Notes under the pieces: model-generated | Seen by the model: only the letters and a program-made list of their open reading frames with translations | Told to the model about the DNA's origin: nothing | The model's database searches: none | Part shown: one piece after another, positions 8,776 through 17,395 of the stretch | How the letters are laid out: the number at the start of each line of letters is the position of its first letter | How positions within the stretch are numbered: the first letter of the stretch is position 1 | Program-made: the position numbers and the translations under genes | Source: JBCAXA01 sp039183535 | GTDB lineage: Bacteria; Pseudomonadota; Gammaproteobacteria; Steroidobacterales; Woeseiaceae | Direction: 5' to 3' | NCBI GenBank assembly: GCA_039183535.1 | Contig: JBCDBO010000010.1 | Span: forward strand, 7,273-71,272 | DNA: 64,000 nucleotides

Positions 8776-8964
8776 TCAGAAATCGATGCAGCGGCCGTTT
8801 TTCTCCCAGTCGCCAAAACGAGTCGGATCCGGCCCGTCGCGTCCGCCGATTTCACGCGGCTGCGTCGACTCAGGTTGCTCTGCGGCAGGCTGGGCACCTG
8901 AATCAATCGAATCGTTGTCGTCAGAAACATCGGGCCCCGTCAACTTGCCATCTCCCTGTTTCAT
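8776..8964 (-). CDS. SdhAF4-like succinate dehydrogenase assembly factor (DUF1674)
   Basis: 62-residue protein whose last 25 residues (GGRDGPDPTRFGDWEKNGRCIDF) are the diagnostic SDHAF4/DUF1674 motif. In eukaryotes SDHAF4 protects flavinylated SdhA and helps it join SdhB. The N-terminal half is acidic, Ser/Pro-rich and probably disordered. I chose the ATG at 8964; a TTG at 8994 is also in frame. It is the first gene of the sdh run, in the same direction as sdhC, so the operon reads SdhAF4-CDAB-SdhE. CATAAT just before the start, inside the divergent gap with ygfZ, could be a -10 box. Confidence 0.85.
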   Translation of the reverse strand: MKQGDGKLTGPDVSDDNDSIDSGAQPAAEQPESTQPREIGGRDGPDPTRFGDWEKNGRCIDF

Positions 8965-9014
8965 TGCCAAATTATGCCAGAGCACCCCAATCAATGCACG
9001 ATCGGTAACTAGAC

Positions 9015-9782
9015 ATGACAGCGTCGCAACGCCCGCCCGGTGAACTCGCAGCCTTATGTATTCACGGCGACGATCGGGTGGCTTTTTTGCAAGGCCAATT
9101 GTCTTGCGATGTCCGCCTGCTCGAGCAGCAAGCGGTCATTGATGGCGCTTGGCTGAACCCGTCCGGACGAGTCATCACCGTCGTTCAATTACTATCGACC
9201 GGTTCGGCGATAGGTTTATTCCTGCCAAGTGAGCTGATCGATGGCGTCGCCGAACGACTGACGAAGTTTCGTTTCCGTTCGAAGGTCGAGATCGACGCCG
9301 CCATTGATTGGTATGGCGGCTTCGGTATTGCCTCACCACTAGCGGAACGGCCTTTGAACGGCAGCCCGACACCGGAGACTTTCGGCGATGCACCTGCCTC
9401 CCGACATGCCGAGTGGCGCCTGGCGCGCCTGCGTGCCGGGATCCCGTGGATCGGTACTGAGACGACCGAGCAATTTACGGCCCATCAGTTGAACCTCGAT
9501 CGCCTCGGCGCCGTAAGCTTCACGAAGGGCTGCTACAGCGGCCAAGAAATCGTTGCGAGGACTGAACACCGCGGCAAAGTGAAGCGCCGACTCGCACATT
9601 TCGCGAGCGATAGTGACGCCATCGCCATCGGCGACGCCATCACAACGGCCACCGGGACGAAGGTCGGTACGGTCGTCGATCTGGCCCCAACTGACGAAGG
9701 TCTCGAACTGCTAGGTCTATTACCGATCGACAATGCCGATTCGCTGATTTGTGCCGATATCGCGCTGCAACGCGTAGCCTAA
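9015..9782 (+). CDS. ygfZ: YgfZ/GcvT-type folate-binding protein for Fe-S enzymes
   Basis: 255-residue member of the COG0354 family, which binds tetrahydrofolate and supports Fe-S cluster assembly or repair. The signature KGCYSGQEIVARTEHRGKVKRRL is present, with the functional cysteine at residue 173. It reads away from the succinate dehydrogenase operon, which encodes an Fe-S enzyme. Its stop overlaps the lysS stop by 4 bases on the opposite strand. Confidence 0.95.
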   Translation: MTASQRPPGELAALCIHGDDRVAFLQGQLSCDVRLLEQQAVIDGAWLNPSGRVITVVQLLSTGSAIGLFLPSELIDGVAERLTKFRFRSKVEIDAAIDWYGGFGIASPLAERPLNGSPTPETFGDAPASRHAEWRLARLRAGIPWIGTETTEQFTAHQLNLDRLGAVSFTKGCYSGQEIVARTEHRGKVKRRLAHFASDSDAIAIGDAITTATGTKVGTVVDLAPTDEGLELLGLLPIDNADSLICADIALQRVA

Positions 9783-11287
9783 CCGCCCGCACCCTCCGGC
9801 CGCATGGTCGGGAACAACAAAACATCACGAATCGACGCGGAATCGGTAAGCAGCATTACGAGCCGGTCAATACCTACCCCCAGCCCACCGGCTGGCGGCA
9901 TCCCATATTCGAGCGCTCGAATGTAATCCGCATCGAAAAACATCGCTTCATCGTCACCGCTGTCGCGATTCGCGACCTGAGCGCGGAAGCGCTCCGCCTG
10001 ATCGTCTGGGTCATTGAGTTCGGAAAAGCCGTTGGCAATCTCACGACCGGCGATAAAGAGCTCGAACCGATCGGTCAAGAAGGCGTCCTGGTCGTTGCGT
10101 CGCGACAAGGGCGACACCTCGGCGGGGTGCATCGTGACAAATGTCGGTGCGTGCAAGTCTCGCTCAACCGTCGCCTCGAAGATCTCAAGTTGCAACTTAC
10201 CCGCGCCGTATTCCGGCTTCACAGTTGCCCCGACCGTCTCGGCCACCGCGCGTAATCGATCTAGATCGCGCAGCGTCTCACGCGTCAGGCCAACATCGGC
10301 GGTGACGATCGCCTCTTCCATAGGCAAGCGTCGAAACGGCACGCTGAAATCCAAGGTCGAACCTTGGTAGGTCACTTGCGTCGAACCGGTCACTGCTTCC
10401 GCTAAGCCACGCAACATATCCTCGACCATGTTCATGACATCGTCGAAGTCGGCGTACGCCTGGTAGGACTCCAGCATCGTGAACTCGGGATTGTGCTGCG
10501 TCGAGATACCTTCGTTACGAAAGTTTCGGTTGATTTCGAATACGCGATCGAAACCGCCTACGGTCAAACGTTTGAGATACAACTCGGGAGCGATCCGCAA
10601 ATACAAGTCCATGTCGAGCGTGTTGTGATGCGTGACAAACGGTCGCGCAACCGCTCCGCCTGGCGTCACTTGCATCATCGGCGTCTCAACTTCAAGAAAG
10701 CGCCGCTCGTCGAGGAATTGGCGTAGGTAGCGAATGATGGCACTACGCCGCTCGAAAACGCGGCGTGAATCGTCATTGATCGCTAAATCGACGTAGCGCC
10801 GACGATAGCGTTGCTCCTGGTCCGCCAAGCCGTGCCATTTATCTGGCAGAGGCCGTAAGGACTTACTCAACAATTCAAGCGAGTCGACCTTGACGGACAA
10901 CTCACCTTTATCCGTGCGGTACAACGAACCGGACGCGGCGACGATATCGCCGAGGTCCCAACCCTTGAACGTCGTATAGACACCGTCGGGGAGCGCATCA
11001 CGCTGCACGAATAGTTGGATCGAGCCGCTCATATCCTTTAGCCGCGCAAAGCTCGCCTTGCCCATGACTCGCTTCGCCAACATCCGACCGGCAACCCGTA
11101 CCCGAATCTCGCTCTCGGCGAGCGCCTCTTTGCTGTGCGTGGCGTACGTATCCTGCAGGTCGCCGGCAAAGGCATCGGGCCGGAACGTATTGGGATACGC
11201 GGTGCCGCTGTCGCGCCAACGGGTGAGTTTTTGCCGCCGTTCGGCGACCAATCGATCGTCGTTCGCGGTATCTTTTTCCTGACTCAC
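9779..11287 (-). CDS. lysS: Lysyl-tRNA synthetase, class II
   Basis: 502 residues, close to E. coli LysS (505). The N-terminal OB-fold anticodon-binding domain (VRVAGRMLAKRVMGKASFARLKD) is followed by class II motif 1 (FLEVETPMMQ), motif 2 (FEINRNFRNEGISTQHNPEF) and motif 3 (GLGVGIDRLVMLLTD). It follows prfB by 20 bases, the standard prfB-lysS pair. Confidence 0.99.
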   Translation of the reverse strand: MSQEKDTANDDRLVAERRQKLTRWRDSGTAYPNTFRPDAFAGDLQDTYATHSKEALAESEIRVRVAGRMLAKRVMGKASFARLKDMSGSIQLFVQRDALPDGVYTTFKGWDLGDIVAASGSLYRTDKGELSVKVDSLELLSKSLRPLPDKWHGLADQEQRYRRRYVDLAINDDSRRVFERRSAIIRYLRQFLDERRFLEVETPMMQVTPGGAVARPFVTHHNTLDMDLYLRIAPELYLKRLTVGGFDRVFEINRNFRNEGISTQHNPEFTMLESYQAYADFDDVMNMVEDMLRGLAEAVTGSTQVTYQGSTLDFSVPFRRLPMEEAIVTADVGLTRETLRDLDRLRAVAETVGATVKPEYGAGKLQLEIFEATVERDLHAPTFVTMHPAEVSPLSRRNDQDAFLTDRFELFIAGREIANGFSELNDPDDQAERFRAQVANRDSGDDEAMFFDADYIRALEYGMPPAGGLGVGIDRLVMLLTDSASIRDVLLFPTMRPEGAGG

Positions 11288-11307
11288 GGCTTCGTTTGTC
11301 CTCGCAA

Positions 11308-12409
11308 TTACAAACCTTGCTTCAAGCTCGCTTCGATGAACGGATCTAGAGCACCGTCAAGAACCGCCTGTGTGTTCCCGGTTTCGTGGCCGGTACGAAG
11401 ATCTTTTATTCGCGACTGATCGAGAACGTACGATCGGATTTGGCTGCCCCAGCCAACATCGGACTTCGCATCCTCTACCGCTTGCGCCTCGTCGCGGCGT
11501 TTGCGTAGCTCAAGCTCATACAATTTCGCTTTGAGTTGCTTCATCGCCGTTGCTTTGTTTTTGTGTTGGGAGCGATCGTTCTGGCACTGCACGACGACAT
11601 TCGTTGGTAAGTGCGTAATTCGCACGGCTGATTCGGTACGGTTCACGTGCTGGCCGCCCGCGCCGCTAGCGCGGTAAACATCGATACGTAGATCCGATGG
11701 ATCGATCTCGATATCGATATCGTCATCGACTTCGGGCGAGACAAACACTGACGCGAACGACGTATGACGGCGATTGCCGGAATCGAACGGCGACTTGCGG
11801 ACCAACCTATGTACGCCCGTCTCGGTCCGCAGCCAGCCGTACGCGTAATCACCGCCGATTTTCAACGTGGCGCTCTTAATGCCTGCGACCTCGCCGGGCG
11901 ACGTCTCGATGATCTCCACCGGTCGAGCATGACTTTCTGCCCACCGCAAGTACATCCGCAACAACATGTCGGCCCAGTCTTGCGCTTCGGTACCGCCAGC
12001 GCCAGATTGGATTTCGAGGAAACTGGCCGAATCGTCCATGTCACCGGCAAACATGCGGCGAAATTCCAGTGCTTCCACCTCACGTCGCGCCTGCGCAAGA
12101 TCGGCTTCCACGGCTTCAACCGTCGCAAGGTCGTCCTCGTCGGCAGCGAGTTCGAGTAGCGAATCAAGATCCCCGAGTTGTGCGTCAAGCGCATCTATCG
12201 TCATAACGATCGCTTCGAGGCGCGATCTTTCTCGGTTTAAGAGTTGCGCACGATCCGCATCATTCCAAACACCCGGGTCTTCAAGCTCGCGCTGAACCTC
12301 TTCGAGACGCTCTTGACTCGCCGGATAGTCAAAGATACCCCCTCAACGCATCGACGCGTTCGGTCAGGTCGCGGGCTTCGTTGAGCAACGGGTTAATCTC
12401 GATAGACAC
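11308..12409 (-). CDS. prfB: Peptide chain release factor 2, made by programmed +1 frameshift
   Basis: Terminates translation at UGA and UAA. The start is a GTG at 12409 (VSIEINPLLNEARDLTERV). Codon 27 is an in-frame TGA at 12331-12329; the ribosome must skip one base and continue DYPASQERLEE in the +1 frame. The total is 26 plus 340 residues, matching E. coli RF2 (365). The downstream part contains the SPF-type UGA-recognition region and the GAGGQHVNRTES motif (GGQ peptidyl-hydrolysis loop). It is 71 bases after recJ and in one run with lysS. The split frame is regulation, not damage. Confidence 0.97.
12328..12343 (-). promoter_or_regulatory. prfB programmed frameshift site
   Basis: The minus strand reads AGGGGGTATCTTTGAC: an internal Shine-Dalgarno-like AGGGGG, three bases, the CTT slippery codon and TGA followed by C. 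This is the same element as in E. coli prfB. It lets RF2 level control its own synthesis. Confidence 0.96.
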
Positions 12410-12480
12410 GACGGTTTGATCCGGTACCGACAAAGCGCGCGAGGATACCGCACTTTGCGTGCCCCTGCAGGCGCCGGGAA

Positions 12481-14190
12481 CTAAACCCGTCGCATTTGCT
12501 CGACGATCAGTTGCGCTCGTCGCAAGCCTTGGTACTCGTTGACGTCGAGACGATACACGGCCTCGATAGCGCTACCGGCTGGCAACGGCAATTGCTCAGC
12601 TTGGCGAAACGCAATTGCGTCCACGCTTGGCCCACCGGGCGTCTGTGCGAGACGCATCTTAATGTGGTTATCCCCAACCAGCCGCGCGTCGACGACGACG
12701 AAGGTCCCATCGAACAAGGGCTCATCGAAGCCAGAGCCAAATGGCCCGGCGGTCCGCAATGCTTCCGCGACACCGAGTGTTAGCTCCTCTTGTGCCAGTT
12801 CGCCATCGCTCAACCACACCTCACCGGCGCTCGCGCCGGGGTACAGCTCATCGACCAAGCTCGCACAGGCATCGCTAAAGGCATCCAGACGGTCGCGGCG
12901 CAAGGACAGTCCAGCCGCCATTGCATGCCCGCCGAAGCGCTCGATCAGGCCTGGAAAACGCGTATCAACGGCAGCCAGTAAATCGCGCAAATGCACCGCT
13001 GGCACACTGCGGCCCGACCCCTTCAATGTTGCTGCGCCATCGTTAGCAAAGGCAAACGCTGGTCGCTGACAACGTTCACGGACGAAACTGGCGACCAGCC
13101 CAACCACGCCTTGATGCCAATCGGCCTCATACAAACAGACACAGCTCGCCAGGCGATGCTCACCGCCGGTCACTGTCGGCAAAGCCGCGATGGCTTCTTC
13201 TTGCATGCGCGCTTGCAAGTCGCGCCGCTCCTTATTGATCGCGCCCAAGGCCGTCGCATGTTGGCGGGCCTGCAGCGGATCGTCGGTCAGCAATGCCGCG
13301 ATACCTTTGCTCATGTCGTCCAATCGTCCGGCTGCATTTAGCCGCGGTCCGGCGCCAAAGCCTAAGTCACTCGCCGTGCACTGGCGTGGATCACGGCCAG
13401 CGTCGGCGAGCAGCGCAAGAACGCCAGGCGTTGCCGCCAAAGATCGTATCCGTGCCAAGCCTGCCCGCACCAATATGCGATTGTTGCGATCCAACGGAAC
13501 GACGTCGGCAACCGTACCCAATGCAACCAAGTCGAGATGACGAGCGACCGTACCGCGGTGCTGCGTCTCGCCAATCGCAATGAGCGCATGCTCAAGCGCC
13601 GCTAGCACGTAAAAAGCAACCCCGACGCCGGCGAGCGACTTCGAGGCAAAGGCCTCACCGTGGTTATTGGGATTGACGATGACATTAGCGTCCGGCGAGT
13701 GCTCCGGTGGCAAGTGATGGTCGGTCACCAGGACGTCGATACCGACGCTCCGCAGCGCGGCAACGCCAGCGTGGCTACTAATGCCGTTATCGACGGTAAC
13801 GACCAGCGTCGGCGCGGACTCGATGGCGAGCTCCGCTAACGGCGCCGTTAATCCGTAGCCGAATGCGAACCGATTGGGCACGAGAAAATCAACATCGGCG
13901 AAACCGAACCCGGCAAGCACACGGAGCATCAAGGCCGTGCTGGTTGCACCGTCGGCATCGAAGTCGCCAACGACCAACACGCGGCCGTCCCGATGGGCTA
14001 ACAGTAAGTCAGCCGCTACTTGCGCCGTCCCCAAGTCACGTATTGGTAGCAATGCACTCAACGGGAGCTCGACATCGGCGCTATCGGTCACGCCCCGGCA
14101 TGCATACACGCGACCGACGACTGGATGCAGTGCCTGCAGCGAGCCTGGCAACGCCGGCGCGTCGCGCCGTTGAATGGCTCGCTGGATCAC
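12481..14190 (-). CDS. recJ: Single-strand-specific 5'-3' exonuclease RecJ
   Basis: DHH-family nuclease used in recombination and mismatch repair. Motif I (VVGDFDADGATSTALML), the DHH motif (VLVTDHHLPP) and the DHHA1 region (RFGGHAMAAGLSL) are present. I chose the GTG at 14190, which overlaps the upstream stop (GTGA) and yields VIQRAIQRRDAPALPG, aligned with the start of the family; a longer frame runs back to 14259 inside the upstream gene. 569 residues (E. coli 577). Confidence 0.96.
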   Translation of the reverse strand: MIQRAIQRRDAPALPGSLQALHPVVGRVYACRGVTDSADVELPLSALLPIRDLGTAQVAADLLLAHRDGRVLVVGDFDADGATSTALMLRVLAGFGFADVDFLVPNRFAFGYGLTAPLAELAIESAPTLVVTVDNGISSHAGVAALRSVGIDVLVTDHHLPPEHSPDANVIVNPNNHGEAFASKSLAGVGVAFYVLAALEHALIAIGETQHRGTVARHLDLVALGTVADVVPLDRNNRILVRAGLARIRSLAATPGVLALLADAGRDPRQCTASDLGFGAGPRLNAAGRLDDMSKGIAALLTDDPLQARQHATALGAINKERRDLQARMQEEAIAALPTVTGGEHRLASCVCLYEADWHQGVVGLVASFVRERCQRPAFAFANDGAATLKGSGRSVPAVHLRDLLAAVDTRFPGLIERFGGHAMAAGLSLRRDRLDAFSDACASLVDELYPGASAGEVWLSDGELAQEELTLGVAEALRTAGPFGSGFDEPLFDGTFVVVDARLVGDNHIKMRLAQTPGGPSVDAIAFRQAEQLPLPAGSAIEAVYRLDVNEYQGLRRAQLIVEQMRRV

Positions 14191-15041
14191 GTGCGGATCA
14201 CCTCGGACGGCGATAACAACGTAAAATCGCTGTTGTAGAGCCGCAGCGGCGTGCGCCACGAGCGCCAGCGTGAGCGGCGACTGAGCGCTGCAACAACCGC
14301 GCTAAATTCCGCGTCACTACGCGGTACGATAACCCCGCCAGATGCGGCGCTGACGAGCGGGCGCCAATCGTCGATCAATGTCGAACCACTGCCGCTCAGG
14401 CGCCAAAACGCCGTGAGGGTCGCGTCATTGCTGGCCAGCATCGGCAAAGTCTGCGTCGGTAACGGTAGCTTCGCGCTCTCGCCCGCCCCCCAGATCCACA
14501 AAGCGTTGATCGGCACTTGCCCTTGCGCTTGCCGCCGAGCGTTACCCGACCAATTGTGCAGCGCCATTTGTAACTCGGCGTCCAGCGTCGCAAGCGCTGC
14601 GGGTCGGCCGCGCAGTAGCGTGCGGCGAAGTGATAGTCCGTATGCCCTTGCCGGATCGATACCGCGCGGCGGCTCGACATCAATTAGCGTCGCCGTACCG
14701 AAGCCGTGCTCATCGAGCGTCACGTCTGTCAGGCGACCAGCCGCGGTCTCGCGAATCAACTCGACCAAACGCTCTGCGTCAGTTTGCCCCAGGTCGGTTG
14801 GCCGGCATTGTAGGATCAGGTCGTCAAGTGATGCGCTGAGAAAAACAGCGTCGATGCAGACGCATTGCGGCGTAATGGCGATGTTCGATGCCGCAGCACG
14901 TGCAGCGGCCGGCGATACGCGCTCGCCAGGAACACGTAATGCCGCGCACAGCAACTGAAGCTCGGTGTTCTCATCCGGCGCCGAATCGGGGCCCGGTATC
15001 CGGCTTACCACATGTAGCACATTATTCTCGCTGCCTTGCAC
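14187..15041 (-). CDS. RpfE-like conserved protein of unknown activity
   Basis: 284-residue soluble protein. PINALWIWGAGE near residue 180 recalls the NxLWxWGxG motif of proteins found next to recJ in Xanthomonas (RpfE) and relatives; some databases label these phosphoglycerate mutase-like, without proof. The fold is not clear from the sequence. Its stop overlaps the recJ GTG, so the two are translationally coupled. That suggests a partnership or shared control rather than showing a function. The ATG at 15041 is 61 bases from the divergent DUF498 gene. Confidence 0.6.
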   Translation of the reverse strand: MQGSENNVLHVVSRIPGPDSAPDENTELQLLCAALRVPGERVSPAAARAAASNIAITPQCVCIDAVFLSASLDDLILQCRPTDLGQTDAERLVELIRETAAGRLTDVTLDEHGFGTATLIDVEPPRGIDPARAYGLSLRRTLLRGRPAALATLDAELQMALHNWSGNARRQAQGQVPINALWIWGAGESAKLPLPTQTLPMLASNDATLTAFWRLSGSGSTLIDDWRPLVSAASGGVIVPRSDAEFSAVVAALSRRSRWRSWRTPLRLYNSDFTLLSPSEVIRT

Positions 15042-15102
15042 CTTGTCGCTCTTGCCTGTCAGCGGTTACGCTTCTAGCGATCTATCACTGCCGGATCAAA
15101 GC

Positions 15103-15480
15103 GTGAAGCTTACCCGCCATCGACCGGTCGCGAACAGCATCGTCGGTCATTCCACCGCCGGCGTGAATATCAGCGGCAAACTCTACTCAACGAGCCTCAT
15201 CGTATCGGCCAACGAGATCGTTACCCCGTGGCAACACGCCGCATTGGAGGCACTGACGGCTGCCGACTTGGAACCGGCGCTAGCGTTACAACCCGAACTC
15301 ATCCTGCTCGGCTGCGGCGAACACCAGGGCCAACCACCAGCGACACTGCTGGCCCATTTGGCAGCAGCTGGCATTGGTCTGGAGGTCATGACGACCGATG
15401 CGCTTTGTCGCACTTACAACGTACTAACGTCTGAGTCGCGTAACGTCGTTGCCGCGCTGATGTTGAGATCAGGGCGGTAG
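15103..15480 (+). CDS. Mth938/DUF498 domain protein
   Basis: About 125 residues. VKLTRHRPVANSIVGHSTAGV, then ...GKLYSTSLIVSANEIVTPW, and later ELILLGCGEHQ match the Mth938-like (DUF498/NDUFAF3) fold, whose bacterial role is unsettled. I use the GTG at 15103, which begins the conserved region; an ATG at 14965 would overlap the divergent gene and add an unrelated leader. Its last 12 bases overlap the nlpD end on the other strand. Confidence 0.88.
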   Translation: MKLTRHRPVANSIVGHSTAGVNISGKLYSTSLIVSANEIVTPWQHAALEALTAADLEPALALQPELILLGCGEHQGQPPATLLAHLAAAGIGLEVMTTDALCRTYNVLTSESRNVVAALMLRSGR

Positions 15481-16170
15481 CACCGTCAACGGATCGATCG
15501 GATCGCCGCGACGGCGAATCTCGAAATGCAACGCTGGCTCTTGACCCGGACCAAGACCGACGCGCGCGATCGATTGACCGGACTTAACGAGCGCTCCTTC
15601 GCCGACCAACAACGACTCGTTGTGCCCATAGGCCGACAAATGGGTGTCATTGTGTTTGACGATCAGTAACTGGCCATAACTGATTAGGCCGCTGCCCGCA
15701 TAGACCACTTTACCGTCGGCCGCAGCTACAACATCGGCGCCAGCCGATGCGCTGATTAGTACGCCGGTGCGGGCGCCACGATCTGCCCCAAAGCGCGCAA
15801 CGATCCGGCCACGCAGTGGCCAGCGCCAGGCAGGCGGCGGATCGTCAGCCGGCTGCGGCGCGACTGGCGTTGCTCGCGACGGTGAACCGGGCGGCGCCGA
15901 CGGGGATGGCCCCGCCGAACCCGTTCGGACGGAACCGGTGAGGGCCAGTCGCTGCCCGGGCACGATGAAACGACCGTCACCGAGCCCGTTCCAACGCGCA
16001 AGATCGCGGTGGTCTAGGCCGTAACGCCAAGCGATGTTGTACAACGTATCGCCTCGGCGCACGACATAGGTCGTGGCTGAGGGCCGATCCCAGCGATACA
16101 CATCGCTGCAACTGGCCAACGCCACCGCGACGGCAGCGCCGGCTATGACGCGCCGTGAAACGCGGCCCAT
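15469..16170 (-). CDS. nlpD: NlpD-like lipoprotein with LysM and degenerate LytM domains
   Basis: 233 residues. A lipoprotein signal ends in ALASC (Cys21). A LysM peptidoglycan-binding domain (TTYVVRRGDTLYNIAWRYGL) follows, then a Pro/Ser linker and a C-terminal M23/LytM domain. The LytM zinc motif HxxxD is replaced by GVLISASAGADV, so the domain looks catalytically dead, as in E. coli NlpD, which activates amidase AmiC in cell separation. The start overlaps yqaA by 28 bases. In many relatives rpoS follows nlpD; here the next gene is on the opposite strand. Confidence 0.92.
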   Translation of the reverse strand: MGRVSRRVIAGAAVAVALASCSDVYRWDRPSATTYVVRRGDTLYNIAWRYGLDHRDLARWNGLGDGRFIVPGQRLALTGSVRTGSAGPSPSAPPGSPSRATPVAPQPADDPPPAWRWPLRGRIVARFGADRGARTGVLISASAGADVVAAADGKVVYAGSGLISYGQLLIVKHNDTHLSAYGHNESLLVGEGALVKSGQSIARVGLGPGQEPALHFEIRRRGDPIDPLTVLPP

Positions 16171-16730
16171 AACGCGATGACAACGACAATAACGGCAACC
16201 GAGATCCAGCCTATCCTATCGATGTGCTGGCGCAATGTGGCGGCGTAGCGCGGCCCACCGAAATACAAAAGACCCGCCACCAAATAGAATCTTGCGCCGC
16301 GCCCGAGTAATGACATGGCAATGAACAACGGCAGATTCATCGACAGTGCACCAGCCGAGATCGTGAACAGCTTATACGGAATGGGTGAAAAGCCGGCCAG
16401 TAATACGGTCGCCGCACCGTAGTGTTCGAACCAGGCCTGCAGCGTCGTATACCGCTCGCCGTAACCGGCTTGATCGATCAGCGGTGCAATCGCATCGAAG
16501 GCGGCGTAGCCGATCAGATAACCCGCCAAGCCACCCAACACCGACGTTACCGTCGTGAGGCCGGCGAACCAAAACGCGCGCTGCGGCTGTGCCAAGCACA
16601 TCGGCGCTAGCATCACGTCGGGAGGAATCGGAAAAAACGAAGACTCGGCAAAACTGAGTGCGCCGAGATAGCGTTGCGCGTGTCGGTGCGACGCCCAAGC
16701 GATGACGCGATCGTATAAGTTGCCGAACAT
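16143..16730 (-). CDS. yqaA: YqaA/DedA-family membrane protein
   Basis: 195 residues with several transmembrane helices. The ESSFFPIPPDVMLAPMCLA and GRGARFYLVAGLLYFGG segments are typical of the VTT/DedA superfamily, thought to move or flip lipids such as undecaprenyl phosphate or aminophospholipids. The substrate of this member is unknown. It sits 2 bases after pcm and overlaps nlpD. Confidence 0.88.
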   Translation of the reverse strand: MFGNLYDRVIAWASHRHAQRYLGALSFAESSFFPIPPDVMLAPMCLAQPQRAFWFAGLTTVTSVLGGLAGYLIGYAAFDAIAPLIDQAGYGERYTTLQAWFEHYGAATVLLAGFSPIPYKLFTISAGALSMNLPLFIAMSLLGRGARFYLVAGLLYFGGPRYAATLRQHIDRIGWISVAVIVVVIALWAAFHGAS

Positions 16731-16732
16731 GC

Positions 16733-17395
16733 TTAACCTCTGCCACCGACGAGCGGTACGAAGCTCACCGGTCCCAAGTCGCGTCGCGAGAAATGGTTAC
16801 CGCGTCGGTCAACCGCCAACAACCGCTGTTCGCCTTGATCACCGACCGGGATAACCAACCGACCACCCGGTTTTAATTGCTCGAGCAGCGCCTCGGGTAC
16901 GACAGCCGGCGCTGCAGCCACCAAAATGCCGTCGTACGGGGCATGGCTGTCCCAACCTTGCCAACCGTCGCCGCGGCGAAACTGTACGTTGTAGATTCGA
17001 AGATCACGGATTCGCTGTTTGGCGCCCCATAGAATCGGATTGAGCCGTTCAATACTGAACAAACGCTCAACGAGCGGCGCCAACACGGCGGTCTGGTAGC
17101 CGCAGCCACAACCGACCTCCAAGACATGTTTGGCCTCGCTACCCGCCAGCAGCGCTTCCGTCATTCGAGCGACGATGTACGGTTGACTGATTGTCTGTCC
17201 GTGGCCGATCGGTAACGCGGTGTCCTCATAGGCGCGACTCGCCAATGCCTCATCGACGAACAGGTGCCGCGGGACGTCGCGGATGCGAGCGAGAACCGCT
17301 TCGGAGTGAATACCCTGGCTACGTAAGCGATTGACCAAGCGCTCGCGGGTCCGCGCCGATGTCATCCCAATACCGGGCGATCCAGTCGCCGGCAT
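16733..17395 (-). CDS. pcm: Protein-L-isoaspartate O-methyltransferase
   Basis: 220 residues. Repairs isoaspartyl residues using S-adenosylmethionine. GQTISQPYIVARMTEAL (motif pre-I) and the SAM-binding VLEVGCGCGYQTAVLA are clear, and the C-terminal region LLEQLKPGGRLVIPVG is conserved. I chose the ATG at 17395, which overlaps the surE stop as TAATG; a start 6 codons upstream lies within surE. Confidence 0.96.
   Translation of the reverse strand: MPATGSPGIGMTSARTRERLVNRLRSQGIHSEAVLARIRDVPRHLFVDEALASRAYEDTALPIGHGQTISQPYIVARMTEALLAGSEAKHVLEVGCGCGYQTAVLAPLVERLFSIERLNPILWGAKQRIRDLRIYNVQFRRGDGWQGWDSHAPYDGILVAAAPAVVPEALLEQLKPGGRLVIPVGDQGEQRLLAVDRRGNHFSRRDLGPVSFVPLVGGRG

Noticed and set aside
12204..12409. 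prfB could be read as a frameshifted pseudogene
   Set aside because: The break falls exactly on the known programmed frameshift element and both parts align with full-length RF2.
14965..15102. 46-codon N-terminal extension of the DUF498 gene with a hydrophobic stretch
   Set aside because: It would overlap the divergent RpfE-like gene, and the conserved domain starts right at the GTG at 15103.
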